Part shown: in pieces, positions 16,073 to 24,745 of the stretch
Layout: each line of letters starts with the position of its first letter
Position numbering within the stretch: the first letter of the stretch is position 1
Origin: Hyphomicrobiales bacterium
Lineage (GTDB): Bacteria > Pseudomonadota > Alphaproteobacteria > Rhizobiales > Beijerinckiaceae
Assembly (NCBI GenBank): GCA_028290125.1
Contig: JAQGKM010000185.1
Location: 1-45,834 of the forward strand
Direction: 5' to 3'
Length of the DNA stretch: 45,834 nt
Notes under the pieces: model-generated
Told to the model about the DNA's origin: nothing
What the model saw: the letters and a program-made list of their open reading frames with translations, nothing else
Databases searched by the model: none
Translations under genes and position numbers: made by a program

Positions 16073-18856
16073 TTAGCCGCTTTTGCGCGTGGCCTTGCGT
16101 GGCGCAGACTTTTTGGCGGCCGGCTTTTTCGCCGGCGCTTTTTTGGTGACGGCTTTCTTGGCGACAGCCTTTTTGGCGACGGCGTTCTTGGGGGCGGCTT
16201 TCTTGAGGGGCGGCTTGCCGGCTGTCGCCTTCGCCTTGCCCGCAGGCGCACTGACCGCGGGCAGAACCTGCTTCACCTTGAAGAAGTCCGCCCACGGATC
16301 GGCGCTTTCGAATTCGAGCCGCCGCGCAAGGTTGAGCAACGTGTAATGGTCGCCGCTGCGCAGATCGTCGAGCTCCTCGAAGGTCACGGGAGTCGACACC
16401 CCGCACGATGGACGCGACCGTGTGGAGTAGGCGGCGACCGCCGTCGCGCCGCGCCCGTTGCGCAAGTAATCCACATAGATGCGTCCGCGCCGCGCGGCCT
16501 TCGACATCGTCGACAGATAGGCGGCGGGATTGTCGGCGGCCATTTCCTCGGCGAGCTGCTTGCAGAACGCCTTGGCGGTGTCCCAGTCGGCTGACGGCGT
16601 CAGCGGCACGACCACGTGAAGACCCTTGCCGCCCGTGGTCTTGCAGAAAGACTTCAGTCCCTTGGCCTTCAGCCTGTCGCGCGTTTCACGCGCCGCAGCC
16701 ACGAGGCTCGACCACGGCACGTCCTCGCCGGGATCGAGGTCCATGGTGAGCCGGTCCGGACGCTCGATGTCGTCCACCGTCGAACCCCACGGGTGGATCT
16801 CGAGCACGCTCGCCTGCACGAGGCCGATCAGGCCTGGCAGCGTCTCGACCGAGACCAGCGTCTCGGCATCCTGCGGATCGCGCACCTGCACGATGTCCTT
16901 CGCCATGCCGTCCCAGGCGTGCTTCTGGAAGAAACAATGCGCGATGCCCGTCGGACAGCGCACCAGCGCCAGCGCGCGACCCGCGAGATGCTTCTGCATG
17001 CGCGGCCACACCAGCGTGTAATAATCCGCAAGCGCCTCCTTGGTGACGCCGGCTTCCGGCCACAGCACGCGATCTGGATGCGTGAGACGGACGTCATCGG
17101 GCCGCTTGACTGTCTTCATCGCCGCGCCTTTCGGTTCGCCGGGCGTGTCCTCGCGCACGATCTCGCCCGGTTCCTTGTCTTCGCGCAGGCCCTTGAACGA
17201 TGCCTGCCGCAGCACGCCGCCGCCGGTCCAGCCGCGGAACTCGACTTCGGCGACGCGCGTCGGCGCCACCCAGATCACGTTCTTGCGGACCTCCGCCGGA
17301 AGCTTGTCGCCCAGCGCGCTCTTCGGCGTCTTGTCAGCGGAGAGCTCGCGATAGAGCTCCCTGGCGAGATCGCTCGAAAAGCCCGTGCCGACGCGGCCCG
17401 CATAAACCAGCTTCTTGTTGTCGTAGTAGCCCAGCACCAGCGCGCCGATGCTCTTGGTCGCGGCGCTCGACGGCGTCATGCCGATGACGACGAACTCCTG
17501 CCGGTTCGAGCATTTGATCTTCAGCCAGTCGCCCACGCGTCCGCTGCGATAGGGTGCGTCGGCTCGCTTGGAGATGATGCCCTCGGCGCTGAGGCGGCAG
17601 ATGTGTTTCAGCATCAGGTCGCCATTGGAGTCGAAATGCGCGCTGTAGCGCAGCACGCCGCCCTCCGGCGCGCCGGCGAGCAGCTGTTCGAGCAACGCCT
17701 TGCGGTCCACCAGTTTCAGCTTCGTGAGATCGCGTCCGTTGAGATGCAGCAGATCGAAGGCGTAGAACACCAGCCGGTCGCGCGAGCCTTCCTTCAGCGC
17801 CTTTTGAAGACCTGAGAAGTCGGCCACGCCGTTCTCGTCCTCGACGACGATCTCGCCATCGAGCAGCGCGCTGTCGACGGGCAGATCCGCGAGAGCGGCC
17901 GCGACGGGTTCGAATTTGGCGGTCCAGTCGAGGCCCTTGCGCGTGCGAAGGACGCTGCGTCCCTTGCTGACGGCGCCCTGCATGCGGTAGCCGTCGAACT
18001 TGATCTCGTGCAGCCAGCTCTTGCCCTCCGGCGCGGCTGCTTGCAGCGTCGCGAGTTCGGGCTCGATGAACTCGGGCAGGGCGGCTTTCCGCGCCTCTTT
18101 CGGGATGACGAACTCGGGTTGTTTCGCCACCTTCGCGCGGGCGCCGGTCTTGGCTTTCGCCGCGACCGACGGCTTTGTTTCGAGTGGCGCCGACGCACGC
18201 ACGCGCGGGGAGGTCGCCTTGCGCGGTGGCGGCGTGGTGGCTTCCTTGTCGGAGTGCCAGACCTCGCTCTTGGTGTCGCCGCCGATCTCTTCGATCGTGC
18301 GGCCCGTTTCCACCGAGCGGTTCATCTCGTCGAGAATGTCGGGGTCGCCTTCGTGGCGCGCGGCCTCGTCGTCGCTCTTGATGAGCAGCCAGTTCTCGTG
18401 CTTTTCCTTCGGGTTCTTGCGCATGCGCACAAGGTGCCAGCGGCCCTGCAGCTTCTCGCCCTTCAGCTCGAAATCGAGGTGGCCCTTGGCCATGCCCTTG
18501 TGCGGGTCGAACTCGGGGATCCATTCGCCGCGATCCCACAGCATGACGGCGCCGCCGCCATATTCGCCTTTCGGGATCGTGCCCTCGAAGCCGCCGTATT
18601 CGATCGGGTGATCTTCGACATGCACGGCGAGCCGCTTGTCGCCGGGCACGAGGCTTGGCCCCTTGGCGACCGCCCAGCTCATCAGCACGCCATCGAGCTC
18701 CAGCCGGAAATCATAATGGAGCCGCGACGCCGCATGTTTCTGGATGACGAAGGTCAGCGTCTTGCTGGACTTGCCGGCTTTCACCGCGCCGCCGCGCGGC
18801 TCCGCCGTCACGCCGAAATTGCGCTTCTTGTGATAGGTCTGAAGCGAGCCGGGCAA
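16073..18856 (-). CDS. ligD: Multifunctional DNA ligase D of NHEJ
   Basis: A 927-residue enzyme that trims, fills and seals double-strand breaks with Ku. Domain order is PE (1-200: H41, H47 and D49 in the HAASRLHYDF motif), LIG (about 245-560: catalytic K286 in E-I-K-F-D-G-Y-R), POL (about 590-860: metal Asp pair D706 and D708 in T-M-D-L-D-P-G-E-D), the order seen in Pseudomonas LigD. The last 50 residues are an extreme Lys/Ala/Pro tail like histone H1, likely for DNA binding. The start is TTG at 18856 with GGAGG five bases upstream, agreeing with LigD N-termini. It follows ku by 16 bases in one operon. Confidence 0.95.
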   Translation of the reverse strand: MPGSLQTYHKKRNFGVTAEPRGGAVKAGKSSKTLTFVIQKHAASRLHYDFRLELDGVLMSWAVAKGPSLVPGDKRLAVHVEDHPIEYGGFEGTIPKGEYGGGAVMLWDRGEWIPEFDPHKGMAKGHLDFELKGEKLQGRWHLVRMRKNPKEKHENWLLIKSDDEAARHEGDPDILDEMNRSVETGRTIEEIGGDTKSEVWHSDKEATTPPPRKATSPRVRASAPLETKPSVAAKAKTGARAKVAKQPEFVIPKEARKAALPEFIEPELATLQAAAPEGKSWLHEIKFDGYRMQGAVSKGRSVLRTRKGLDWTAKFEPVAAALADLPVDSALLDGEIVVEDENGVADFSGLQKALKEGSRDRLVFYAFDLLHLNGRDLTKLKLVDRKALLEQLLAGAPEGGVLRYSAHFDSNGDLMLKHICRLSAEGIISKRADAPYRSGRVGDWLKIKCSNRQEFVVIGMTPSSAATKSIGALVLGYYDNKKLVYAGRVGTGFSSDLARELYRELSADKTPKSALGDKLPAEVRKNVIWVAPTRVAEVEFRGWTGGGVLRQASFKGLREDKEPGEIVREDTPGEPKGAAMKTVKRPDDVRLTHPDRVLWPEAGVTKEALADYYTLVWPRMQKHLAGRALALVRCPTGIAHCFFQKHAWDGMAKDIVQVRDPQDAETLVSVETLPGLIGLVQASVLEIHPWGSTVDDIERPDRLTMDLDPGEDVPWSSLVAAARETRDRLKAKGLKSFCKTTGGKGLHVVVPLTPSADWDTAKAFCKQLAEEMAADNPAAYLSTMSKAARRGRIYVDYLRNGRGATAVAAYSTRSRPSCGVSTPVTFEELDDLRSGDHYTLLNLARRLEFESADPWADFFKVKQVLPAVSAPAGKAKATAGKPPLKKAAPKNAVAKKAVAKKAVTKKAPAKKPAAKKSAPRKATRKSG

Positions 18857-18872
18857 GGAAGCCTCCAGTCAG

Positions 18873-19799
18873 TCAGCTGGCCTTGCGCTTGCGCGGCGCA
18901 GTCTTGGCCGCGCTCTTGCCGCCGCGATGGGCGGGCGGCTTGGGTGCGGGCGCAGGCGTCGCGCGCTTCGTGGCGCGCCGTGCGGTCGGGCGCGCCTTGT
19001 CGGACTTGGCGTCGCGCTCGCCTGTCTCGGCTTCGACCGACCGGCGCAGCGCATCCATCAGATTGATGACATTGCCGGGCTTCGCGGGACGCGGCGCCTC
19101 GAACGGCTGGCCGGCGCGCTTGGCGCGGATCAGCTCGACCATCGCGTCCTGATAACGATCCTTGAAGGTCGCGGGATCGAACTTGCCCTTCTTGGTGTCG
19201 ATGATGTGGTTGGCGAGATCGAGCATCTCCTTGGCGACATGCGTGTCTTCGATCTCTTCGAAATAGGCGTCCTCGTTGCGCACTTCGTAGTCGTAGCGCA
19301 GCGTCGTCGCCATCAGGCCCTTGCCGCGCGGCTCGATCATCAGGATGCGCTCGCGGCGAAACAGCACGACGCGGGCGAGGCCCACGACGTTGCGCTTCTT
19401 CATCGCCTCCCGGATCACCGCGAAGGCTTCCTCGCCGACCTTGTCGTCGGGCGCGATGTAATAATGCGAGTCGAAGAACACCTCATCGACCTCGCTGCGG
19501 GGCGCGAACTGTTCGATGTCGATCGTGTGCGTGCTCTCGAGCGCGACTTCCTCGAGCTCCTCGTCGGTCACCGGCACGTATTCGCCCTTGGCGATCTCGT
19601 AGCCGCGCATGCGGTCGGCGGTTTCGACCAGCTCGCCGGTGACGCTGTCGACATATTGTTGCTTCAGGCGGTTGTGGGTCTCGCCGTTGATCAGATGCAG
19701 CGACACACGTTCGCTGGAGCTGGCCGCCGGGTACAGAGCCACGGGGCACGAAACGAGCGAGAGCTTGAGGTATCCCTTCCAATTCGCCCGAGGCGCCAT
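18873..19799 (-). CDS. ku: Ku DNA end-binding protein of NHEJ
   Basis: A 308-residue bacterial Ku that forms a homodimeric ring on DNA ends and recruits LigD. The N-terminus W-K-G-Y-L-K-L-S-L-V-S-C-P-V and the later G-K-x-A-F-x-V-like and R-Y-D-Y-E-V-R segments are typical; core about 1-255. The final 50 residues are rich in Lys, Arg, Ala and Pro, an extended basic tail. The ATG at 19799 is preferred because AGGAG sits upstream; the reading frame beyond it runs through repeat DNA. In Sinorhizobium some ku genes are under the general stress sigma factor, and a weak EcfG-like site lies 63 bases upstream here. Confidence 0.95.
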   Translation of the reverse strand: MAPRANWKGYLKLSLVSCPVALYPAASSSERVSLHLINGETHNRLKQQYVDSVTGELVETADRMRGYEIAKGEYVPVTDEELEEVALESTHTIDIEQFAPRSEVDEVFFDSHYYIAPDDKVGEEAFAVIREAMKKRNVVGLARVVLFRRERILMIEPRGKGLMATTLRYDYEVRNEDAYFEEIEDTHVAKEMLDLANHIIDTKKGKFDPATFKDRYQDAMVELIRAKRAGQPFEAPRPAKPGNVINLMDALRRSVEAETGERDAKSDKARPTARRATKRATPAPAPKPPAHRGGKSAAKTAPRKRKAS

Positions 19800-19862
19800 G
19801 TCGAATACTCCTGAACGCGAGAACACACACCAAAACGCCCGCAACGCTGCGGACGCTAATGC

Positions 19863-19887
19863 AATGCTGGAGTCTGTGAGCAGTTCC
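19863..19887 (-). promoter_or_regulatory. Weak EcfG-like site upstream of ku-ligD
   Basis: Minus strand GGAAC (19883-19887), 16-base spacer, CATT (19863-19866). The -35 is perfect but the -10 differs from CGTT in one base. Confidence 0.3.
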
Positions 19888-19898
19888 GGGGCGAGTCG

Positions 19899-20042
19899 TC
19901 CTTCTCCCGCACTGGCGGGAGAAGGTGTCGCGTGAAACGCGACGGATGAGGGCGTTTCAAACGGTGAGAGCTTCACTGATGCGGGCGCCCTCAGCCGTCG
20001 TGCTTCGCATGCCACCCTCTCCCGCGAGCCGCGGGAGAGGGG
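19899..20042. repeat. Intergenic palindromic repeat element
   Basis: Two hairpins: CCTTCTCCCGC / GCGGGAGAAGG (19900-19925) and CCCTCTCCCGC / GCGGGAGAGGG (20015-20041). Between them is a GTCGCG...CGCGAC palindrome. It has the look of a mobile palindromic element dispersed in Hyphomicrobiales genomes; copy number cannot be judged from one window. Confidence 0.7.
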
Positions 20043-20061
20043 ACGCGCACGATGGAGTCTT

Positions 20062-20439
20062 CTAGAACGTCCAGTAGGGCTGCGCGCCGTAAAAATCATA
20101 GACGCGCTTGCCGCCGCCTTCCTGAGACCAGTCATAGTCGGTGCCGGCCTTGTAGCTCGGCGCGCCCTGGAGCAGGTCGTCGGAGATGTCGAGTTCGTAG
20201 GCGTCGAGGGCGACGTTATAGGTCAGCTTGTTCCACGGCACGGGGTAGTAGTCCTCGCCCATGCCAAGGAAGCCGCCGAAACTCATCACCGCAAAGGCGA
20301 CCTTGCCTGAGCGCTTGTCGATCATGATGCGCTCGATCTCGCCGATCTTGTCGCCGTTCGGGCGACGGACCGATGTGCCTTCCACCTTGTCGGAGCCGAT
20401 CAGCGTATGGGTTTCGCGCTGGGAGGTCGTCGTCTGCAT
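20062..20439 (-). CDS. PRC-barrel domain stress protein
   Basis: A 125-residue protein whose first 80 residues are a PRC-barrel: T-H-T-L-I-G-S-D-K-V-E-G-T-S-V then G-D-K-I-G-E-I-E-R-I-M-I-D-K-R-S-G-K-V, with W-N-K-L-T-Y closing the barrel. PRC barrels occur in RimM and photosynthetic reaction centre subunit H; the small stand-alone forms are frequent stress-induced proteins in alphaproteobacteria. The ATG at 20439 has AAGGAGG upstream. An EcfG-type promoter ends 31 bases upstream. Biochemical role unknown. Confidence 0.85.
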   Translation of the reverse strand: MQTTTSQRETHTLIGSDKVEGTSVRRPNGDKIGEIERIMIDKRSGKVAFAVMSFGGFLGMGEDYYPVPWNKLTYNVALDAYELDISDDLLQGAPSYKAGTDYDWSQEGGGKRVYDFYGAQPYWTF

Positions 20440-20470
20440 CTCATCCTCCTTGATGACGTAGAGGCCGTGA

Positions 20471-20496
20471 AACGTGCCGTCCCAGCGCGCGGTTCC
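20471..20496 (-). promoter_or_regulatory. EcfG-type promoter of the PRC-barrel gene
   Basis: Minus strand GGAAC (20492-20496), 17-base spacer, CGTT (20471-20474). Confidence 0.85.
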
Positions 20497-20521
20497 GTGA
20501 TCGGGCCGGCGTCGCGCCCCC

Positions 20522-20547
20522 GGAACCATTATCAAAAAAACGGCGTT
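20522..20547 (+). promoter_or_regulatory. EcfG-type promoter of a probable sRNA
   Basis: GGAAC (20522-20526), 17-base A-rich spacer, CGTT (20544-20547) on the plus strand, back to back with the PRC-barrel promoter. No convincing protein gene lies directly downstream, only a hairpin and a terminator. Confidence 0.75.
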
Positions 20548-20554
20548 CCGATTC

Positions 20555-20639
20555 TGCAAAGGCGGATGTTCGACCCCCTCCCGAACCTGCTCGAGCATGT
20601 CAAACCCGCAACGGCTGCCCCTGCCGTTGCGGGTTTTTT
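20555..20639 (+). ncRNA. Probable general-stress small RNA (about 85 nt)
   Basis: The segment from the predicted start (about eight bases after CGTT) to the T run is bounded by an EcfG-type promoter and a strong terminator. It contains a hairpin with stem GTTCG/CGAAC (20568-20572, 20582-20586) and a nine-base loop ACCCCCTCC, an exposed C-rich anti-Shine-Dalgarno sequence. This layout resembles GsrN, the sigma-T-dependent sRNA of Caulobacter, and C-rich-loop sRNAs of alphaproteobacteria generally. A 30-codon frame from the ATG at 20566 runs through the terminator and has no ribosome site, so a peptide is unlikely. Homology to GsrN is inferred from plan, not from alignment. Confidence 0.65.
20603..20639 (+). 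terminator. Intrinsic terminator of the sRNA
   Basis: Perfect 13-bp stem (AACCCGCAACGGC / GCCGTTGCGGGTT), seven-base loop, then six T. Confidence 0.9.
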
Positions 20640-20678
20640 CGTTTGCGCAAAAGCGTGACATTGCGCGTGACCACATTT

Positions 20679-20704
20679 GGAACATTCTTCTTTCACAATG
20701 CGTT
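20679..20704 (+). promoter_or_regulatory. EcfG-type promoter of the DUF3309 gene
   Basis: GGAAC (20679-20683), 17-base spacer, CGTT (20701-20704), 78 bases before the ATG. Confidence 0.85.
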
Positions 20705-20782
20705 GACCGACGAAGCGAACGGCAAAGCTGGCTGTCGCTCGCATATCGCCCGCGGAGGGCGAGAGGCCAAAGGAGAACGCGC

Positions 20783-20941
20783 ATGTCACTCGGCACAATT
20801 CTGCTCATCATCCTCATTCTTCTGCTCGTCGGCGCGATTCCGTCCTGGGGTCACAGCCGCAGCTGGGGTTATGGACCGTCGGGCATTCTCGGCGTGGTGC
20901 TGGTCATCGTCATCGTGCTTGTGTTGACTGGCCGCCTGTAA
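20783..20941 (+). CDS. DUF3309 small membrane protein (52 aa)
   Basis: A 52-residue membrane peptide of the DUF3309 family: M-S-L-G-T-I-L-L-I-I-L-I-L-L-L-V-G-A-I-P, a short polar turn S-R-S-W-G-Y-G-P-S-G, and a second hydrophobic helix ending near the C-terminus. Members are widespread in Hyphomicrobiales and usually stress induced; function is unknown. AGGAG precedes the ATG. A single-gene unit with its own EcfG-type promoter and terminator. Confidence 0.9.
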   Translation: MSLGTILLIILILLLVGAIPSWGHSRSWGYGPSGILGVVLVIVIVLVLTGRL

Positions 20942-20965
20942 AGCGAAACGCCGGTCTGGAACGAG

Positions 20966-20991
20966 AAAAGCCCCGGAAAACCGGGGCTTTT
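20966..20991. terminator. Intrinsic terminator between DUF3309 and phyR
   Basis: Stem AAAAGCCCCGG / CCGGGGCTTTT with AAAA loop, serving the convergent DUF3309 gene and phyR. Confidence 0.9.
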
Positions 20992-21016
20992 CTTTATTCA
21001 AACGATGGCGGAAGCG

Positions 21017-21838
21017 TCAGGAGACGGCTTCGCTCCGGCCCGGCGCGGCGCGGCGCGAGCGGCGGTCGAAGAACAGCGCCTGGCTGATCACGGCCTTCAG
21101 CGAGTCGACGCCGAACGGCTTGGTGATGAGGAAGGCGGGCTCCGGCGGCTGGCCGGTGAGGAAACGCTCCGGATAAGCGGTGATGAAGATCACCGGCACT
21201 TCCATCGCACCGAGAATCTGGTTCACGGCCTCGAGGCCCGACGAGCCGTCGGCGAGCTGGATGTCAGCCAGGATCAGACCCGGCGTTTTTCCTTCGATCG
21301 TCTTCACGGCCTCCTTGTGGGTGCGGGCGATGCCGACCACATGATGACCGAGTTCCTCGACCAGCGTCTGCAGGTCGAGCGCGATGAAGGGTTCGTCTTC
21401 GATGATCAGCACGTCCGTGCGGATCTGGTCGGCGATCTCCTTGCCGGCGGCGTCGATGAGCGACGCGGCCTCGCCGGGCGAGCAATCGAGCGCGCGGGCG
21501 ACTTCCGACGTTTCGAAGCCCTCGAGCGAGGACAGCAGGAAGGCGATGCGGGGACGCAGCGAGATGGCGTCGAGGTTGCGACGGGCGCCTTCCTCGTCCG
21601 GAAGACCGGAATCATGCTCGGTCTGCGCATTGACCGGCATCGAGCCCCAGACTTTCAGGAAGACGCGATAAAGAGCCGTGCGAACGTCTGCATTGGGTTG
21701 GAACGCGGAGGGGTCCGTGACGATTGCTTCAAGAGTAGCAAGAACATACGCGTCCCCTCCGGCCTGGCTCCCAGACAACGCGCGGGCGAACCGACGCAAG
21801 TAAGGGATGTGCGAGGAGATCGCTTGTGAAACCGACAT
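21017..21838 (-). CDS. phyR: PhyR anti-anti-sigma response regulator
   Basis: A 273-residue master switch of the alphaproteobacterial general stress response. Residues 1-140 are a sigma-factor-like domain (regions 2 and 4) that mimics EcfG; 143-265 are a receiver with phosphoacceptor D192 (L-I-L-A-D-I-Q-L-A-D-G) and the F-I-T-A-Y motif typical of FATGUY receivers. When phosphorylated by HWE/HisKA2-type kinases the sigma-like domain opens and binds NepR. No such dedicated kinase is in the window. It is divergent from nepR-ecfG and has its own EcfG-type promoter, giving positive feedback. Confidence 0.97.
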   Translation of the reverse strand: MSVSQAISSHIPYLRRFARALSGSQAGGDAYVLATLEAIVTDPSAFQPNADVRTALYRVFLKVWGSMPVNAQTEHDSGLPDEEGARRNLDAISLRPRIAFLLSSLEGFETSEVARALDCSPGEAASLIDAAGKEIADQIRTDVLIIEDEPFIALDLQTLVEELGHHVVGIARTHKEAVKTIEGKTPGLILADIQLADGSSGLEAVNQILGAMEVPVIFITAYPERFLTGQPPEPAFLITKPFGVDSLKAVISQALFFDRRSRRAAPGRSEAVS

Positions 21839-21881
21839 GCTTGGCGCCCCTAAATGATAAACCGCAGAGCTTCGGTCTATT

Positions 21882-21906
21882 AACCCCGAAACCGCGCATT
21901 GGTTCC
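21882..21906 (-). promoter_or_regulatory. EcfG-type promoter of phyR
   Basis: Minus strand GGAAC (21902-21906), 16-base spacer, GGTT (21882-21885), 43 bases before the ATG. Confidence 0.8.
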
Positions 21907-21916
21907 AGTCGTCTCT

Positions 21917-21942
21917 GGAACCAATGTCAACATAAGAGCGTT
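21917..21942 (+). promoter_or_regulatory. EcfG-type promoter of nepR-ecfG
   Basis: GGAAC (21917-21921), 17-base spacer, CGTT (21939-21942). With the phyR -35 it forms an inverted repeat GGTTCCAG-N6-CTGGAACC (21901-21922). Confidence 0.9.
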
Positions 21943-22023
21943 GAAGCCTAGATCGCCGAAGAGTTAGATGGGGCTCGGCGATCGATACAGGCCGGACCTA
22001 GTCCGGCGCTGGAGGGGTATTGA

Positions 22024-22383
22024 ATGGACGATAAAACCGGAACGAGGAAGAAGCCGAGCGCGATATCCGCCCGGCCGGCTGTTCGGCCGGTGGGTGGACG
22101 CGGCGTGACTGCTTCCGTAGCGGCGCCGCAAGCGCATGGCCACTCTGTTGGCGAGATGCAGCCGCGAGCTGAAAACATGCAGGTCATCGAAGGCGGCGGA
22201 GCCCAGCAGGGGCCGAACGTGAAAAGCTACATCGAGCGGCAGTTGAAGTCCGTCTACGACGACGTTCTCAACCAGGCCATTCCCGATCGTTTTCTCGATC
22301 TTCTCAACGCGCTCGACGGCCCTGCGGCCGGCAGTGCGAAAAACGCCGCTGCGGCTGGCGCCAAGAAAGAGGAAACCGAGTGA
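22024..22383 (+). CDS. nepR: NepR anti-sigma factor
   Basis: A 119-residue small anti-sigma factor that holds EcfG inactive until phospho-PhyR takes it away. The conserved helical core is at about 66-98 (Y-I-E-R-Q-L-K-S-V-Y-D-D-V-L, then P-D-R-F-L-D-L-L-N-A-L). The N-terminal 60 residues and the Ala/Lys tail look disordered, and the N-terminal extension is longer than in many homologues (about 60-70 aa in total in the shortest). A GGAGGGG ribosome site precedes the ATG. The stop overlaps the start of ecfG (GTGA), so the two are translationally coupled. Confidence 0.95.
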   Translation: MDDKTGTRKKPSAISARPAVRPVGGRGVTASVAAPQAHGHSVGEMQPRAENMQVIEGGGAQQGPNVKSYIERQLKSVYDDVLNQAIPDRFLDLLNALDGPAAGSAKNAAAAGAKKEETE

Positions 22384-22979
22384 CACAAGCAACCGGAATC
22401 CTGCAGGCAAGCCCCCAGTTGAAGTCGGATTTGCTCGGCGCAATTCCGAACCTGCGCGCGTTCGCGGTTTCGCTTTGCGGCAATCCTGACCGCGCCGATG
22501 ACCTTGTTCAGGAAACGCTGGTGAAGGCGTGGAGCAACCTCGGCTCGTTCGTCGAGGGCACCAACATGCCCGCATGGCTCTTCACCATCCTGCGCAACAT
22601 CTACTATTCCGAATATCGCAAGCGTCGGCGCGAAGTCGCCGACAGCGAAGGCGCGATCGCCGCTCGTCTCGCGACGGCGCCGGCGCAGAACGGCCACATG
22701 GACTTCCTCGATTTCCGCGAGGCCTTGCAGAAGTTGCCGGCCGACCAGCGCGAAGCGCTGGTGCTGATCGGCGCCTCCGGCATGTCCTACGAGGAAGCCG
22801 CGGGCATCTGCAATTGCGCCGTCGGCACGATGAAGAGCCGCGTGAACCGTGCGCGCAATCGTCTGATCGAACTCCTGTCGATCGGCTCCAGTTCGGATTT
22901 TGCATCCGACGCCAATTGGCAGACGGGCCTCGATACGCTCATCATGGGCCATCGCTTCTCGCGAACCGGCAGCGATTGA
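22380..22979 (+). CDS. ecfG: EcfG general stress sigma factor
   Basis: A 199-residue ECF15-type sigma factor. Region 2 (about 20-85) includes D-R-A-D-D-L-V-Q-E-T-L-V-K-A-W and P-A-W-L-F-T-I-L-R-N; region 4 (about 120-165) has L-P-x-D-Q-R-E-A-L-V-L and the E-E-A-A-G-I-C-N-C-A-V-G-T-M-K-S-R helix-turn-helix that reads GGAAC. The start is GTG at 22380, overlapping the nepR stop. It is expected to drive the GGAAC-N16/17-CGTT promoters listed here, including its own operon. A 30-residue tail follows region 4. Confidence 0.97.
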   Translation: MTQATGILQASPQLKSDLLGAIPNLRAFAVSLCGNPDRADDLVQETLVKAWSNLGSFVEGTNMPAWLFTILRNIYYSEYRKRRREVADSEGAIAARLATAPAQNGHMDFLDFREALQKLPADQREALVLIGASGMSYEEAAGICNCAVGTMKSRVNRARNRLIELLSIGSSSDFASDANWQTGLDTLIMGHRFSRTGSD

Positions 22980-23037
22980 GCGCAACCAGCATCGCCTCCG
23001 CCGGATTGCGCATCAGTAATCCGGTGGAGTAATCAAA

Positions 23038-24444
<1,407 letters not shown>

Positions 24445-24745
24445 GGCGCCCGTCATTGCTGTGCAGCGATATCAATTCGCAGATCGAAATCGCTCGCGCA
24501 ACGCATGCCTTAACCCTCCCCCTTGTCGGGGGGCGACTCGCCGAAGGCGAGCGGGGTGGGGGTCGACGCATATTCGGAGAATCCAGGAAGGGGTTGCAGG
24601 CGTTCGCTAGGCGCCTCACGACCCCCACCCCGCTCGGGCTTTCGCCCGAGTCGCCCTCCCCACAAGGGGGAGGGGATTCCACGCGTCCCTTGCGAGCAGA
24701 TCCGGTCGGCGGAAATGTTGAACGTGGACAGCAATGTAAACGCCG
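24445..24745. other. Gene-free stretch between fumC and the acyltransferase gene
   Basis: About 300 bases. The centre (24511-24675) is the palindromic repeat listed separately. The flanks show no promoter match, small ORF with a ribosome site, or terminator that I can support. Confidence 0.5.
24511..24675. repeat. Large intergenic inverted repeat
   Basis: The left arm (about 24511-24574: CCCTCCCCCTTGT..., GGCGACTCG, GGGGTGGGGGTCG) is inversely repeated on the right (about 24619-24675: CGACCCCCACCCC, GAGTCGCC, ACAAGGGGGAGGG), with secondary hairpins inside each arm and a 45-base centre. It resembles a dispersed palindromic element common between genes of Hyphomicrobiales. Confidence 0.75.

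Noticed and set aside
20522..20549. Second, minus-strand EcfG-like match (GGAAC-N17-GGTT) overlapping the sRNA promoter
   Set aside because: It comes from the near palindrome of the plus-strand site; the closer site at 20471-20496 fits the PRC-barrel gene better.
20566..20658. A 30-codon peptide within the sRNA region
   Set aside because: No ribosome site, and the frame runs through the terminator stem and T run.
24510..24700. ORFs reading through the inverted repeat (87 and 183 codons)
   Set aside because: Products are repeat translations; these are spurious ORFs created by palindromic elements.
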